DNA of 64,000 nt from Mariniflexile gromovii (GCF_017814435.1 NZ_JAGJCB010000014.1:1-64000); one strand, 5' to 3'. Counted from the stretch's first letter, positions 1 to 9,704 are shown. Numbers and translations are program-made. Notes: a model not told the origin generated them from the sequence alone.

Positions 1-119
1 CATAAGGCCAAATCGCTCTTTTGAACGAGATTCAGGAAAATACAGAACTAGAATCAAACCTAAAATAACTAAAAACCAAAAAGATAGCATATGACATTCT
101 CTTAACTTAATGACATTGA

Positions 120-140
120 CCGCGAGCGTCCCGCTCGTGG
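120..140. repeat. Short GC-rich palindrome (REP-like)
   Basis: Arms CCGCGAGCG and CGCTCGTGG surround a 3-nt loop, one mismatch in nine pairs. It is strikingly GC-rich in AT-rich surroundings and lies downstream of the leftward gene at 201-959. No U-run follows, so a dispersed palindromic repeat is a better guess than a terminator. No protein gene is supported in 1-200. Confidence 0.4.
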
Positions 141-200
141 CGTCAAATATTCTTTTTTAAGAAATGCTTAAGCAAGTTAAACAACAGCTTTCAAAATTCT

Positions 201-959
201 TCATAATTTTTTCCTCAAAAAACCAATTTTATGAGAAACAGAGCCCCATTCCGTAAGCTTAATAATTTTAAATAGAATGCGCTCCAAAGTTCCTTTGCAT
301 AATATTTGTTCAGATAAAATGGCTATTTTATCATCCCGTAGCGCAGTGCATTGTGCTTCGTTAAAGTTTTCTTTTTCCAAAACCAATTCGTTTGCAAATT
401 TCCATGCACCGTCCCTAGCTATACCCATGCTAAAATTTATCAAAAAATTATCTATCTTTTTTACACGTTTTAGTATCCAGACCAAAGGTCTCCAAATCAT
501 GGACAAATCATTTTTAACATCATCCACCAAAGAAGCCAGTAAATCATTAATTTTATAAAAGTCGGCTTGCAGATGTTGTATACTTGATGCATCAGACACC
601 TCCGTTGCCGCGATGCCTAAATCTAAATTTATATGTGCATTCATACCAAGTATTAAATGCTGAAGCACTATCAAATCGTTATTTTTTGAAAGTTCAAAAG
701 CAACTTCCCAAGATTTAGTGTTTTTTTTACCCAGTTTGTAATTATAATATGCTACAATGTAACGATTTGCGAATATGATATCCAATTGCTCCATACGCGC
801 ATCGTCATCAAAATAATTGGTGTTTAGTTTTTCCTTAACAGCTATGGTTACCTTTTGATACAAGGCAGCAAAATAACCAATTGTACTTTCCTCATCACAG
901 GATGTTTGGATGATGTCTTCCAACAACACTATAACTTCGTCTATTGTTTTTGCTTCCAT
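201..959 (-). CDS. DUF5995-like protein
   Basis: 252 aa, soluble, mostly helical. The segment LGMNAHINLDLGIAA (about residues 104-118) and overall length resemble the DUF5995 family, whose biochemical role is not known. No signal peptide or membrane segment is seen. The ATG at 959 begins MEAKTIDEVI and fits the family's helical start. It is transcribed leftward, in the same direction as comM but separated from it by 55 bp containing a hairpin, so it may be a separate unit. The family assignment is from memory of the motif; function is unknown. Confidence 0.6.
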   Translation of the reverse strand: MEAKTIDEVIVLLEDIIQTSCDEESTIGYFAALYQKVTIAVKEKLNTNYFDDDARMEQLDIIFANRYIVAYYNYKLGKKNTKSWEVAFELSKNNDLIVLQHLILGMNAHINLDLGIAATEVSDASSIQHLQADFYKINDLLASLVDDVKNDLSMIWRPLVWILKRVKKIDNFLINFSMGIARDGAWKFANELVLEKENFNEAQCTALRDDKIAILSEQILCKGTLERILFKIIKLTEWGSVSHKIGFLRKKL

Positions 960-993
960 AGGTTTAAAATTAAAAATTTGTTTTGGTTATCAG

Positions 994-1013
994 ATTCCTG
1001 CTTTCGCAGGAAT
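994..1013. repeat. Perfect palindrome directly after comM stop
   Basis: ATTCCTGC-TTTC-GCAGGAAT, 8 bp perfect stem, ends one base before the comM stop codon complement (1015-1017). Short palindromes of this kind are scattered between genes in Flavobacteriaceae. It could assist termination of comM but lacks a U-run on the minus strand. Confidence 0.45.
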
Positions 1014-1014
1014 T

Positions 1015-2120
1015 TTAGCCCAACCACCCTTCTCTATCCAAACTTCTGTATTGAATGGCCTCACTAATATGCGAACCATTTACTTCTTCAACACCTTCTA
1101 AATCTGCGATGGTTCTGGAAACTTTCAAAATTCTGTCGTAAGCACGTGCCGATAAATTCAAACGTTCCATAGCGGTTTTTAAGAGTTGTTTTGAAACCTC
1201 ATCCAACACGCAATATTTTCTAATTTGTTTGGTGCTCATTTGGGCATTGTAATGCACCGTATCACTTTCTTTAAAACGTGCGGTTTGAATTTCCCTAGCT
1301 TTCGTTACCCGTTTTCTAATATCTACCGAGGTTTCGCCTTTTCTATCTTCCGAAAGCTTTTCAAAAGGCACTGGTGTTACTTCTATATGGATATCAATCC
1401 TATCCAATAATGGTCCAGAAATTTTACTTAAATACCGTTGCATTTCTGCAGGACTTGAGGTTACGGGCGCATTGGGATCGTTAAAATAGCCACCCGGACT
1501 TGGGTTCATACTCGCTACCAACATAAAACTACTTGGATAGGTAACGGTAAACTTTGCTCGCGAAATAGTGACTTCTCTATCTTCCAACGGTTGCCGCAAA
1601 ACCTCCAATACATCGCGCTTAAATTCAGGCAATTCATCTAAAAACAAGACACCGTTATGTGATAAGGAAATCTCTCCCGGTTGCGGAAAACTACCTCCAC
1701 CAACAAGCGCCACATTTGATATCGTATGGTGTGGGCTTCTAAAAGGCCGTTGCGCCATTAACCCTGTATCTTTTACACGTCCTACTACGGAGTGTATTTT
1801 GGTAGTTTCCAAAGCTTCATGAAGCGTCATGGGTGGTAAAATGCTTGGTAAACGTTTGGCTAACATGGTTTTTCCTGCTCCGGGTGGGCCAATTAAAATA
1901 ATGTTATGCCCACCTGCTGCTGCAATTTCCATACAACGCTTGATACCTTCTTGCCCTTTGACATCGGAGAAATCGTGTTCGGGAAAATCTAGGTTTTTCT
2001 CGAATTCTTCACGGGTATTTACAATGGTTTGTTCTAAAGGTTCACCTTTATCAAAATAATCAATAACCTGCTTGATATTATCAATACCGTAAACTTCCAA
2101 ATCGTTAACAATGGCGGCTT
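1015..2120 (-). pseudogene. comM: comM (yifB) 3' part, separated from its start by a prophage
   Basis: Encodes the C-terminal about 366 residues of ComM/YifB, the Mg-chelatase-like AAA+ hexameric helicase that drives branch migration during natural transformation. The Walker [10 protein letters not shown], Walker [11 protein letters not shown] and arginine-rich sensor segments are present; the protein ends in LDREGWLG. The host reading frame continues upstream of 2100 as AKEAAIVND and then runs into phage sequence near 2120. The only nearby start is a TTG at 2100, so this fragment is probably not made into functional protein. The missing 145 residues are at 32515-32944. The ATPase core is intact, so precise excision would restore the gene. 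Confidence 0.93.
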
Positions 2121-2145
2121 CTTTAGCTTTACTAAATGTATAGGC
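2113..2145. other. Prophage left attachment site (comM 3' junction)
   Basis: Positions 2113-2128 hold a 16-nt core and 2129-2145 the phage arm TTACTAAATGTATAGGC. The arm matches, in inverted orientation, the arm at the other end (32490-32506): TTACTAG/A, then TTGTATAGGC or ATGTATAGGC. The shared core dinucleotide TC (GA on the minus strand) is at 2120-2121. Arms plus core give a 50-bp symmetrical site, the usual attP size for large serine integrases. Confidence 0.8.
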
Positions 2146-2184
2146 GACCTTTTTCGTAGTGTTTATAAGGGATTAAAGCAAATG

Positions 2185-2652
2185 TTAAAGTTTAAAGAAA
2201 ATTATTATTAAGGTTGCAATACCTAAAACAATTGGAAAAATTATGTCTAAAATGAAAACAGAAACTTTAGAAACATTTGCTTTTAATTTAATCTTATCAT
2301 TAAAATCTTGTAAAAGTCTATTTCTAGCTAATTGCACTTCTGTATTAAAACCAACTTCATATGGTGAAATTCTTTCATTTGAAATTATCTTAATTGTTTT
2401 TTCATATTCCTTTTTAAATGTATCATTACTATATCTAATAATTAAAGCAATAATGAAAAATATAATCAAATAACCAATATAATTTGGTAAAAAAGTAGCA
2501 TCACCAATAGGTAATGAAAAACCCAAAAAATCAATAGTAGTATCTTCTTTTGAATACTTTACCAATTTGGCTAAAAATATACCAACTACTGATGCAACCA
2601 ATAATGATTTTCTTAGTTTCTTAACATCATCAAACTCTAATTCTAAACTCAT
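2185..2652 (-). CDS. Prophage membrane protein, last gene of late operon
   Basis: 155 aa with three hydrophobic segments: about residues 17-32, 52-72 and 130-153. The intervening charged part (about 73-125) includes a short helical stretch with many Lys and Glu. It lies 40 bp from the left phage end, beyond the tape measure, where temperate phages often carry lysogenic-conversion or exclusion genes. It could also be a holin, although a separate candidate sits at 14891-15274. No family recognised. Spaced 2 bp from the next upstream gene, so co-transcribed. Confidence 0.7.
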   Translation of the reverse strand: MSLELEFDDVKKLRKSLLVASVVGIFLAKLVKYSKEDTTIDFLGFSLPIGDATFLPNYIGYLIIFFIIALIIRYSNDTFKKEYEKTIKIISNERISPYEVGFNTEVQLARNRLLQDFNDKIKLKANVSKVSVFILDIIFPIVLGIATLIIIFFKL

Positions 2653-2654
2653 AA

Positions 2655-2933
2655 TTAATTATATATTTTTAATTCACTTGATAAGGCATTATTAATATGA
2701 AAACTAAAAGGTGAATCACAATAAACTAATTTGAATTTCATTGTTATTGGATTTACTTCAAACTTTGCATTTATTTGATGAAAACCATTAATATTATAAG
2801 TTAAATAATCTTTTAACTTATCTTCAAAAGTGGCAATTACTTTATCAATATAATCTTGGTGTTCATCACTAAATTCTTGATGATGTTCAAGAACATTTTC
2901 AACTATTGTTTCTATTCTAACTAATACCCCCAT
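2655..2933 (-). CDS. Small prophage protein, unknown
   Basis: 92 aa, acidic, no membrane segment. The N-terminal half is helical and rich in His, Glu and Asp (ENVLEHHQEFSDEHQDY); the C-terminal half looks like beta strands. Its ATG overlaps the stop of the preceding gene by one base (TAATG type), indicating translational coupling with the membrane protein at 2933-3115. No family recognised. Confidence 0.65.
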   Translation of the reverse strand: MGVLVRIETIVENVLEHHQEFSDEHQDYIDKVIATFEDKLKDYLTYNINGFHQINAKFEVNPITMKFKLVYCDSPFSFHINNALSSELKIYN

Positions 2934-3115
2934 TATTTTAATAACTTTTCATATATAATAAGAACAATAACTGATATTATAAAAATCCACAAAAATAGTT
3001 TACCAATCCCTGAATTGAATAAAGCAAACCTAGTATCATATTTTAATTTATTACTAGTGTAATTACTAGTGTAATCATTATTATAATTATATTCCTTTTT
3101 CTTCTTTTCGTACAT
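2933..3115 (-). CDS. Small single-pass prophage membrane protein
   Basis: 60 aa. A Lys/Asn/Tyr-rich N-terminus (about residues 1-35) precedes one membrane helix (about 38-57, LFLWIFIISVIVLIIYE). First of a three-gene coupled set (3115 to 2185) downstream of a weak terminator after the tape measure. The two flanking membrane proteins suggest a membrane-associated accessory module, but no family is recognised. Confidence 0.6.
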   Translation of the reverse strand: MYEKKKKEYNYNNDYTSNYTSNKLKYDTRFALFNSGIGKLFLWIFIISVIVLIIYEKLLK

Positions 3116-3127
3116 AAAATAAAAATA

Positions 3128-3158
3128 TAAAAAAACCCATCATTTTCAGATAGGTTTA
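3128..3158 (-). terminator. Weak terminator after tape measure gene
   Basis: On the minus strand AAACCTATC...ATGGGTTT forms an imperfect hairpin followed by a run of seven T. It lies just after the tape-measure stop at 3181 and before the small membrane-protein set, so it may reduce read-through into that set. Confidence 0.4.
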
Positions 3159-3180
3159 ATTATTAGTTATTAACGAATTT

Positions 3181-5685
3181 TTAGAAAATAGAATTGTTTT
3201 CAATTACACTAACTCTATTATTCACACTTGTTATTTCTTCAACTGATACAATTGGTGCTGGTAGGTTTGATACTGCCAATGCAATTTGATTGTAATCTAT
3301 TAGGTTTGAAGCTGGTGATTTAATTGAACCAGCAATACCCCCATTTGCCATTAATGGAACACCACCACCTGCTTGATTCATTTGTGATAATAATGGTAAA
3401 AACATTGCTGTACTTCTTCTATTAATGATTGCTTCACCATCTTCTGCTTCAATAGGAATACCACCTTGTGAATGTCTTGCACCTCTTAATAAAGTACCCC
3501 TTTCTGCTTTAGGTGTCTTAACACCAGCAATTTTTTTAACCGATGCTAAACCACTTCCTAAAGTTACGGCTGTTCCGGCAACCTTAGTTGCTGTATTAAA
3601 TGGTTCAGGTAATATACTTGGTGCTTTCCAAACTTCAGTAACACCTTGGTATGTATTTATGGTTGCTTGTGCAATACCAGCAGCTTTACCAGCAGCAGTA
3701 TTTTCACCCAATAGTTGTGATACTTGACCAAGGGTATCACTAACTGTTGCAAGTCTTGCAGCTTCCAATTGTTCTTGAATAAGTTTTTGTTGTTGTGCAT
3801 ACTTTTCATTTATTAATGTAACATTTGCACCTGTTTTTTCAGCTTCTTCAACATCTCTTAATCTTTGTTGCTCTAATCTTTCACTTTCTAATTCAAATGC
3901 ATTAGCAAAATTTTCTTCTTCAATTGCTAACCTATTTTCTAAATCAATTGCATCAGCTTCTTTTTGTGCTTCTTTTCTAGCTTTTACATTTTCTTCTTTA
4001 GCCTTATAGTTTTCATCATCGATTACTGCAATAGCTTCATCATATTGTTGTTTAGATATAACACCTTCATCAAGTTGGGTTTTGGCAAAGTCTTTTTGTT
4101 TTTGTGCTAAATCATCTAATCTTTTTTGTTCAATCTTTAATGATTCATCTGAAAAGAATTTATCGTTATCAAGTTTTGAATAATTATTTCTTATGTATTC
4201 GTTTAATTCAAACTGTGCTGCTTCAATTTTTTCTTCACTTAATTTTTTTAATCTTAAAGATTCTTTTTCAGCATTTTCTTTTTGTAAGGCTTCGGTTTTT
4301 GCAATGGCTGCATTTCTTGCTGAAGCAATTTCACCTAGAAATGAAAGTTCCCTTGAATTGGCTTCTTCTTGTGATTTATCCCTTGATGCAATTAATTCGT
4401 TTAAAGCTTTTTCATCTTCTCTTGAAGTATCATTTAAGGAATTTTCAATTTCTTTTCTTTTGATTTTCTTATCGATGATTGCTAATTCATCGGCACTTAA
4501 TTTATTTGATATTTCAATTGCTTTTTGTGCTGCCTTATTTCTTTCAGCTATTGATTTACTTGCATCCTTTGCTGTTAATTCTTGTTCTTTGATTTGCTTT
4601 AATGCTTTGGCTCTAGTAAGTATTAAATCATTTTCTGATTTTTCAATACTCTTTGTTAAATCATCAATTTCTTTACCTTTTGCAGCAGCTTCTTTAAAGA
4701 ACTTAGAAGTTTCTTTTCCGGCATTTTTTATTTTACCGGTTAAATCCACAACACCAGTACCAGCTTGCAAGAACCCCTCACCTACTTTTTTAAAATCCAA
4801 ATTGATTATACCATCTAGGATTATACCAAATGCTTTTAAACGATTCATTAGGTTATTTTTAATACCATCTACTAAATCAGTTAAAGCTTGTTTGGGATTA
4901 CTAAAGGCATTGAATAACTTTTCACCTACTGTTTGAAGAACACCTATTAATGATTGAAATATTGCTTGTAATGGTCTAGTAACAGATGTTACTTTATCAA
5001 TTCCCGCTTGTGTTGTAGATAAATAAGATATTAATGAACCAAGTACAACCACGATTGCACCAATACCAGTTGATACTAAAGCTAGTTTAAATACCCTTAA
5101 AGCTTTTGAAGCACCACCGGTTGCAGTTTCCGAAGCTTTCATTGCAGCATTTTTTGCAATTAAACCATCCCTAACTGCTGTAAGGGTTGTACTCATTTGT
5201 GATAAAATTGGATTGGTTGCCACTAATCCTTTTCCATAATCACCTATTTGTTGTTTTTGTTTTTCAAGTACTGAACTATTGGTATTGATTACCTTATTAT
5301 TTTCATCAATTTTTTTATTGATTGCGGTAATTTGTTTAGCACCTTCATCAGTAGTTGCATTAACTTGATTACGTATTTTGATTAAGGCTGCATTATTTGC
5401 TTTAGCTTCATCAACACCTTTGATTTCCTTATCAAGTTCAGAATTAAGATTCTTATTTGCACTAGTAACACTTTGTAAAACCTTTACTTGTGCATTATAT
5501 TCTTGTTTTAATGATTTTAAACTAGCTTCATTCTGAATGAATGATTGTGATGTAGTATCATTATTATCTTTTAATGTTTTTTGTGTAGCAGATAATTCTT
5601 CAATACTTTTTTTTGTTGCTTGTAGTGATGATAATAATTGTTTATTATCAATTTTAAGTTCCGCAATGGCAATTTGTTTTGGCAT
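3181..5685 (-). CDS. Tail tape measure protein
   Basis: 834 aa, the longest phage protein, with the composition of a siphovirus tape measure. The N-terminal about 160 residues are a Lys/Gln/Asn-rich coiled coil, about 195-225 is a hydrophobic segment (LVSTGIGAIVVVLGSLISYL), and 330-640 is a second long coiled coil rich in Glu, Lys and Ala. The C-terminal Gly/Ala-rich part contains ARHSQGGIPIEAEDGEAIINR, a pattern seen at the C-terminus of many Bacteroidota phage tape measures. It sets tail length and is ejected with DNA. It follows two large tail proteins rather than preceding them, unlike most siphoviruses. Confidence 0.88.
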   Translation of the reverse strand: MPKQIAIAELKIDNKQLLSSLQATKKSIEELSATQKTLKDNNDTTSQSFIQNEASLKSLKQEYNAQVKVLQSVTSANKNLNSELDKEIKGVDEAKANNAALIKIRNQVNATTDEGAKQITAINKKIDENNKVINTNSSVLEKQKQQIGDYGKGLVATNPILSQMSTTLTAVRDGLIAKNAAMKASETATGGASKALRVFKLALVSTGIGAIVVVLGSLISYLSTTQAGIDKVTSVTRPLQAIFQSLIGVLQTVGEKLFNAFSNPKQALTDLVDGIKNNLMNRLKAFGIILDGIINLDFKKVGEGFLQAGTGVVDLTGKIKNAGKETSKFFKEAAAKGKEIDDLTKSIEKSENDLILTRAKALKQIKEQELTAKDASKSIAERNKAAQKAIEISNKLSADELAIIDKKIKRKEIENSLNDTSREDEKALNELIASRDKSQEEANSRELSFLGEIASARNAAIAKTEALQKENAEKESLRLKKLSEEKIEAAQFELNEYIRNNYSKLDNDKFFSDESLKIEQKRLDDLAQKQKDFAKTQLDEGVISKQQYDEAIAVIDDENYKAKEENVKARKEAQKEADAIDLENRLAIEEENFANAFELESERLEQQRLRDVEEAEKTGANVTLINEKYAQQQKLIQEQLEAARLATVSDTLGQVSQLLGENTAAGKAAGIAQATINTYQGVTEVWKAPSILPEPFNTATKVAGTAVTLGSGLASVKKIAGVKTPKAERGTLLRGARHSQGGIPIEAEDGEAIINRRSTAMFLPLLSQMNQAGGGVPLMANGGIAGSIKSPASNLIDYNQIALAVSNLPAPIVSVEEITSVNNRVSVIENNSIF

Positions 5686-5732
5686 TAGTCATAATAGTAT
5701 TTGGGTATTGTGGTTAATCTTGTTAACCGTTA

Positions 5733-7727
5733 TTAAAATGGTATTTCTACCAGTTCGGCTTCAGTAATTGGTGAAGCAACATTATATTTTAGTTTGTTTA
5801 CGTAATAATATTTACCTGTTTGTTTTAGGTAAATCAATTTGTAAAAATCGAATAGGTGTATATCCAATAAGTTCAGATTGAAATTAACGGTAATAGCTTT
5901 ATACCTGCCTAGTAAATTAATGAAACTTGAATAGTAGTTATCTAACATTTCACTAAATTCTAAAGGTCTTTGTGGATAAATGAAGTATTCATTAATTTCA
6001 TTATCAACTAAAACTGGTGGGTTTTTGAAACCTAAATCATAATCTATTTTAAAATCAGATTTAAATAATCTACATAACATTAAAGCATTTTCATTAGCTT
6101 CATAATATGGTATATCTGCAATATTATCAACACCATCATCTATATATTCAATAGTTAATAATGGATAAGTAATGTGATAATTATAATCTATACCAAAATT
6201 ATCTATAATGGTAGTAGATTTATTAAAGGTTTCAAATAGTGATGTATAAAAAGATACTTCTGATGTTGCTATTTTATTTGATAGGTTAAAATAATCATCA
6301 GCAAAACCACTATAATCAGTTTCTTCATTTGTTTTTAGATATTTCCATTCTAAAGTATTTCTTTGACCATAATTAATTGTAAAAGTTTCTTCTTTTACAT
6401 TGATTAGTTTAGTTGAATAATCAATTGCAGTAGTTTTACTATTCAATAGATTATTAATGTTTTTAACCACAATCTTATTTTCATTTGGGTTTTTATTAAT
6501 CAATAATCCATATCTATTTGCTACATCTTTTATAAAATCAAGTTGCTTTGTTTTACCAAGCTTTATTAGATTCCCATCAATTAAACTATCTAGATTTGTG
6601 TATGCTTCAAAATCACAATCAAAACCATAAGTGTATTCAATCTTTTCATTTAAACCACTTGTTTCACTTTCAGCATATATTGAAAATGATATTGTATCAC
6701 CTGATGAAACATTTATTCTTTTTTTGAATGCACTTGTACCTGTATCAGTATCACCTAAAATAACCCTAAGCAAATATTCTACACCGTTTTGTGTATAGTT
6801 TATTTTTTTATTTTCTGCATATGAGAAATTAAAATCAGGTGAAATTGTCATTTCAAGTATTCCGGTAAAATGACAAGTAAAACCAGTATCGTTAAATGTT
6901 AATTCTGTATTACCACTACCAATTAAACCATCAATAACATCTTCCCTTGAAAATACAAAATTTTCTGTTTGATTAACTGATAAAACATCACTTGATTTAC
7001 TGATAGTTGTGCTTGTATCACCAGTTGGTGTAATAATTATTTGACCAGTTGTAATTGGTGAGTATTCAGTTTTGAAATTATCATATAATAATGTATCATC
7101 AAATAAATCACCTTCAACAATATAACCAGCTTCTTCAAATATTTTATTGAAAATAAATTCGTGTTTCACCAATGGTTGCAACTCATTTAGATAGTAAACA
7201 TCTGTAAACCCAGTTCCACCAAATGGTTCATAATTTTTATCATCAGGATTTCTATTAACCATATCCATTGGTATTGAATAGGTAAATGGTGATGAATCAT
7301 CATTAATTACTTCTTGATACTTGTTTACAGTTAATGAATGTGATAATTCTGTAAAGTCTAAATCATTTAATAATTTATCTTTTAATATTTCAGCAAGTTC
7401 AATTACCCCATTATAAATTGTAATTTCAAAAGCATCCTGTGTAACCTTATCAATGATTGCATAACCATTTAAAAACACTGGTATTGAATTATATAAATAA
7501 GAACATACTAAACGTTCATAAGGTTTATTTGAAGTATTTCCATTGATACTTAAACCATCAAATATTTTTATATTATTTGCAGTCTTTGGTAATTTGATTG
7601 TATTACTATAACTTGATTGTTTTGCAGTAATACTACCTAATGAATTTAGGGTTAAGGTTCTTTGTATTTTACCTTCTCCATCTATATCAACCCTTTGGTT
7701 TTCAATTAATAATTCTTCTTGTATCAT
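5733..7727 (-). CDS. Large prophage tail protein (distal tail/baseplate candidate)
   Basis: 664 aa, beta-rich, no signal peptide or membrane helix. The N-terminus contains a strand pattern with LPKTANNIKIFDGL and a long Thr/Ser/Asn-rich middle, typical of tail-tip or hub proteins. It sits between a similar beta-rich protein (8825) and the tape measure (5685), all separated by less than 50 bp. Position argues for a tail-tip component that contacts the tape measure. The family is not recognised, so the specific role is inference from synteny. Confidence 0.7.
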   Translation of the reverse strand: MIQEELLIENQRVDIDGEGKIQRTLTLNSLGSITAKQSSYSNTIKLPKTANNIKIFDGLSINGNTSNKPYERLVCSYLYNSIPVFLNGYAIIDKVTQDAFEITIYNGVIELAEILKDKLLNDLDFTELSHSLTVNKYQEVINDDSSPFTYSIPMDMVNRNPDDKNYEPFGGTGFTDVYYLNELQPLVKHEFIFNKIFEEAGYIVEGDLFDDTLLYDNFKTEYSPITTGQIIITPTGDTSTTISKSSDVLSVNQTENFVFSREDVIDGLIGSGNTELTFNDTGFTCHFTGILEMTISPDFNFSYAENKKINYTQNGVEYLLRVILGDTDTGTSAFKKRINVSSGDTISFSIYAESETSGLNEKIEYTYGFDCDFEAYTNLDSLIDGNLIKLGKTKQLDFIKDVANRYGLLINKNPNENKIVVKNINNLLNSKTTAIDYSTKLINVKEETFTINYGQRNTLEWKYLKTNEETDYSGFADDYFNLSNKIATSEVSFYTSLFETFNKSTTIIDNFGIDYNYHITYPLLTIEYIDDGVDNIADIPYYEANENALMLCRLFKSDFKIDYDLGFKNPPVLVDNEINEYFIYPQRPLEFSEMLDNYYSSFINLLGRYKAITVNFNLNLLDIHLFDFYKLIYLKQTGKYYYVNKLKYNVASPITEAELVEIPF

Positions 7728-7730
7728 TCA

Positions 7731-8825
7731 TTAATATGTCATAGTATATTGAATTGGTAATTCAATATTTATTATAACTTCATTGATGTTCTTCTTAGTT
7801 TTTTCATCAATTGTACCTTCAACATTTACAGTTATCCATTGACCAGTAACAAACGGTGTTTGACTAGTATATAATTGTATTGATGGTGATGCAAGCATAT
7901 CTTTTATATAAAATATTTCATCATTACTTACATTTGCTTTTAGTCTTAAATCTTTGGTAACTTCTTTACCTATTGAATATGAAAATGAATTTGGTGTTTC
8001 ATTTACATTCTTAAACTCATTTCTAGTTACTTCACCAATACTTTTAGATTTTATTGTTTCTTTATAATATTCATCGAATAAATAAAAATTATAGCCACCA
8101 TCATTATTAAACCATTTAAGATATACACCACATTTTGATGGTACTTTCTTTAAAATTAAATTGGTTTTAAATGCTCCATTATTATAAATAGTTAATTTAT
8201 TTACTGTATCAGTTAATGGTAATAAGTTTGATGATGTTGTATTCTCATTTGTTTTATCAATCCATATTCTTGAAGTACCACTTGTTGAAGCTGTAAATGA
8301 AACATCATCACCAGTTGATTTATTTTTAATATTAATTACTTCATCAGCATCAACTTTTTGTATTTCAAAAAAGAATGGAAAACCTTCAAAATGTGTTAAA
8401 CTATAATCTATACCATTATTAGATTTAGAAAGTATTTGTGTATCATTTGAAAATAATGGTTCACCTACTTGTTTTACCGATTTTATAAATTCATAATTCT
8501 TTGAAATCGATTCTGATTCTGTTGAAGATGATACAGTTATATTTATTGGTAGTTGAATTATTCTATCATTTAAAATTTGAAAATATCCTATTGGAATTTC
8601 ATTAGTATCTTCAAACCCGTTTTGATTAATATTAACCTTTGCCAATTCTTTTAAATTGAATTGATAATTACCATCCAAATCTGGAAATATTTTAAATGGA
8701 AATGAAAATGGTTCAACCTCTATTTCAGCACTAATTGTATTTGATAAACTTGATGTGAAATTGATATATGAATCATTAAAAGCTGGATATATACCATTTA
8801 TTTCTTTTGAAAATGTTATTGCCAT
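7731..8825 (-). CDS. Prophage tail protein, unknown
   Basis: 364 aa, beta-rich, with several Thr/Ser/Asn-rich strands and no hydrophobic segments. It is separated by 3 bp from the tail protein downstream and 3 bp from the gp10-like gene upstream, so it is in the same polycistron. Size and position fit a tail tube or tail-tip protein; no diagnostic motif is visible. A tail-tube role cannot be excluded because the other tail-tube candidate (17527-18105) is next to the capsid gene. Confidence 0.65.
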   Translation of the reverse strand: MAITFSKEINGIYPAFNDSYINFTSSLSNTISAEIEVEPFSFPFKIFPDLDGNYQFNLKELAKVNINQNGFEDTNEIPIGYFQILNDRIIQLPINITVSSSTESESISKNYEFIKSVKQVGEPLFSNDTQILSKSNNGIDYSLTHFEGFPFFFEIQKVDADEVINIKNKSTGDDVSFTASTSGTSRIWIDKTNENTTSSNLLPLTDTVNKLTIYNNGAFKTNLILKKVPSKCGVYLKWFNNDGGYNFYLFDEYYKETIKSKSIGEVTRNEFKNVNETPNSFSYSIGKEVTKDLRLKANVSNDEIFYIKDMLASPSIQLYTSQTPFVTGQWITVNVEGTIDEKTKKNINEVIINIELPIQYTMTY

Positions 8826-8828
8826 TTG

Positions 8829-9296
8829 TTACTTGTTTTTTGCTAGTATTTCTAATGAAGCTTCTATTTCATTTACAAATTGATTTGCATTGAAAACAGA
8901 TACTTTATTTATTATTTCATTTATTCTTTCAGGTGTAATTACTTCTTCATATATCTTTAAATGATTTTCCTTATTTGTACCGCTTTTAGCTATCTTTTTT
9001 GCTATTGCCCACGCTAAACCGGAAACACTCATTTTATCACTTAATGGTTTGATTCCTTTTTGTTCAATCCATTTCTTTATGGCTTCTACTGGTGGTTGTT
9101 TTCCAGCTTGTCTACCATCTAAATAAACATAACCTAAAAGTGTTGCTTTATTATCCCCATAAACAGCTTCTAAACCATTTTCAAACTCACCTAAAGTTCT
9201 TTTGCCACTATCATTATAAACCTTTATTATATCGCTTATAATAGCTTCAATTTCAGTTTTAATTACATCATTATATGTTTGATTATTTTTAGTCAT
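8829..9296 (-). CDS. Phage neck/tail-completion-like protein
   Basis: 155 aa when started at the ATG at 9296; a longer frame would add 18 hydrophobic residues that overlap the upstream coding region and look spurious. The middle contains YLDGRQAGKQPPVEAIKKWI, a pattern seen in gp10-like head-tail joining proteins of Bacteroidota phages. It overlaps the preceding gene by 8 bp, indicating coupling. Position between the terminase and the tail genes fits a connector/neck protein. The family call is moderate. Confidence 0.65.
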   Translation of the reverse strand: MTKNNQTYNDVIKTEIEAIISDIIKVYNDSGKRTLGEFENGLEAVYGDNKATLLGYVYLDGRQAGKQPPVEAIKKWIEQKGIKPLSDKMSVSGLAWAIAKKIAKSGTNKENHLKIYEEVITPERINEIINKVSVFNANQFVNEIEASLEILAKNK

Positions 9297-9696
9297 TAGA
9301 TGATATAGAATAATTAACAATAACACCTGAAAAATTATAATCAAGTACATTTATTACTTCAATTGTTGACCAAGAATCAATACTGAAATCTGTATCACAT
9401 TTAATATAATCTGCAATAATATCGGTTGAAGTATTTATGATTGGTTTGATATAGTTTTGATAATGTGTATTATAATCTTCATCAATATCTGATGATTTCA
9501 CTAACATAAAAGAACCTGAATAATCTGTACTTTCTTTTGAACCATATTCATCAAAATTGGTTACTATTTTAATTGGGTCAACCATTAAATGAATTTTTGT
9601 CAATTCATCTGAATCATAAAGATTTTGGAAATCGTGTCTTGAATAATCAAATTCCCAATCATTAATTGTTGCAATATTTTTAAATGTTTCATACAT
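9289..9696 (-). CDS. Prophage tail-completion candidate
   Basis: 135 aa, acidic, mixed alpha/beta, with no membrane segment. Contains YNTHYQNYIKPIINTS and ends in a beta hairpin. Length and position (directly before the gp10-like gene, which it overlaps by 8 bp) fit a tail terminator or minor tail protein. No conserved catalytic residues are evident, and the family is not recognised. Confidence 0.55.
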   Translation of the reverse strand: MYETFKNIATINDWEFDYSRHDFQNLYDSDELTKIHLMVDPIKIVTNFDEYGSKESTDYSGSFMLVKSSDIDEDYNTHYQNYIKPIINTSTDIIADYIKCDTDFSIDSWSTIEVINVLDYNFSGVIVNYSISSND

Positions 9697-9704
9697 AGTT
9701 TTTA

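Noticed and set aside
2-94. Open frame from the left edge ending at a TGA
   Set aside because: Only 30 residues, basic and low complexity, with no recognisable family; another frame looks more protein-like but has a stop at 3-5. Cannot be called as a gene end.
4193-4936. 247-residue plus-strand frame opposite the tape measure
   Set aside because: Antisense shadow of a coiled-coil region; hydrophobic Phe/Ser composition is the complement of Lys/Glu codons.
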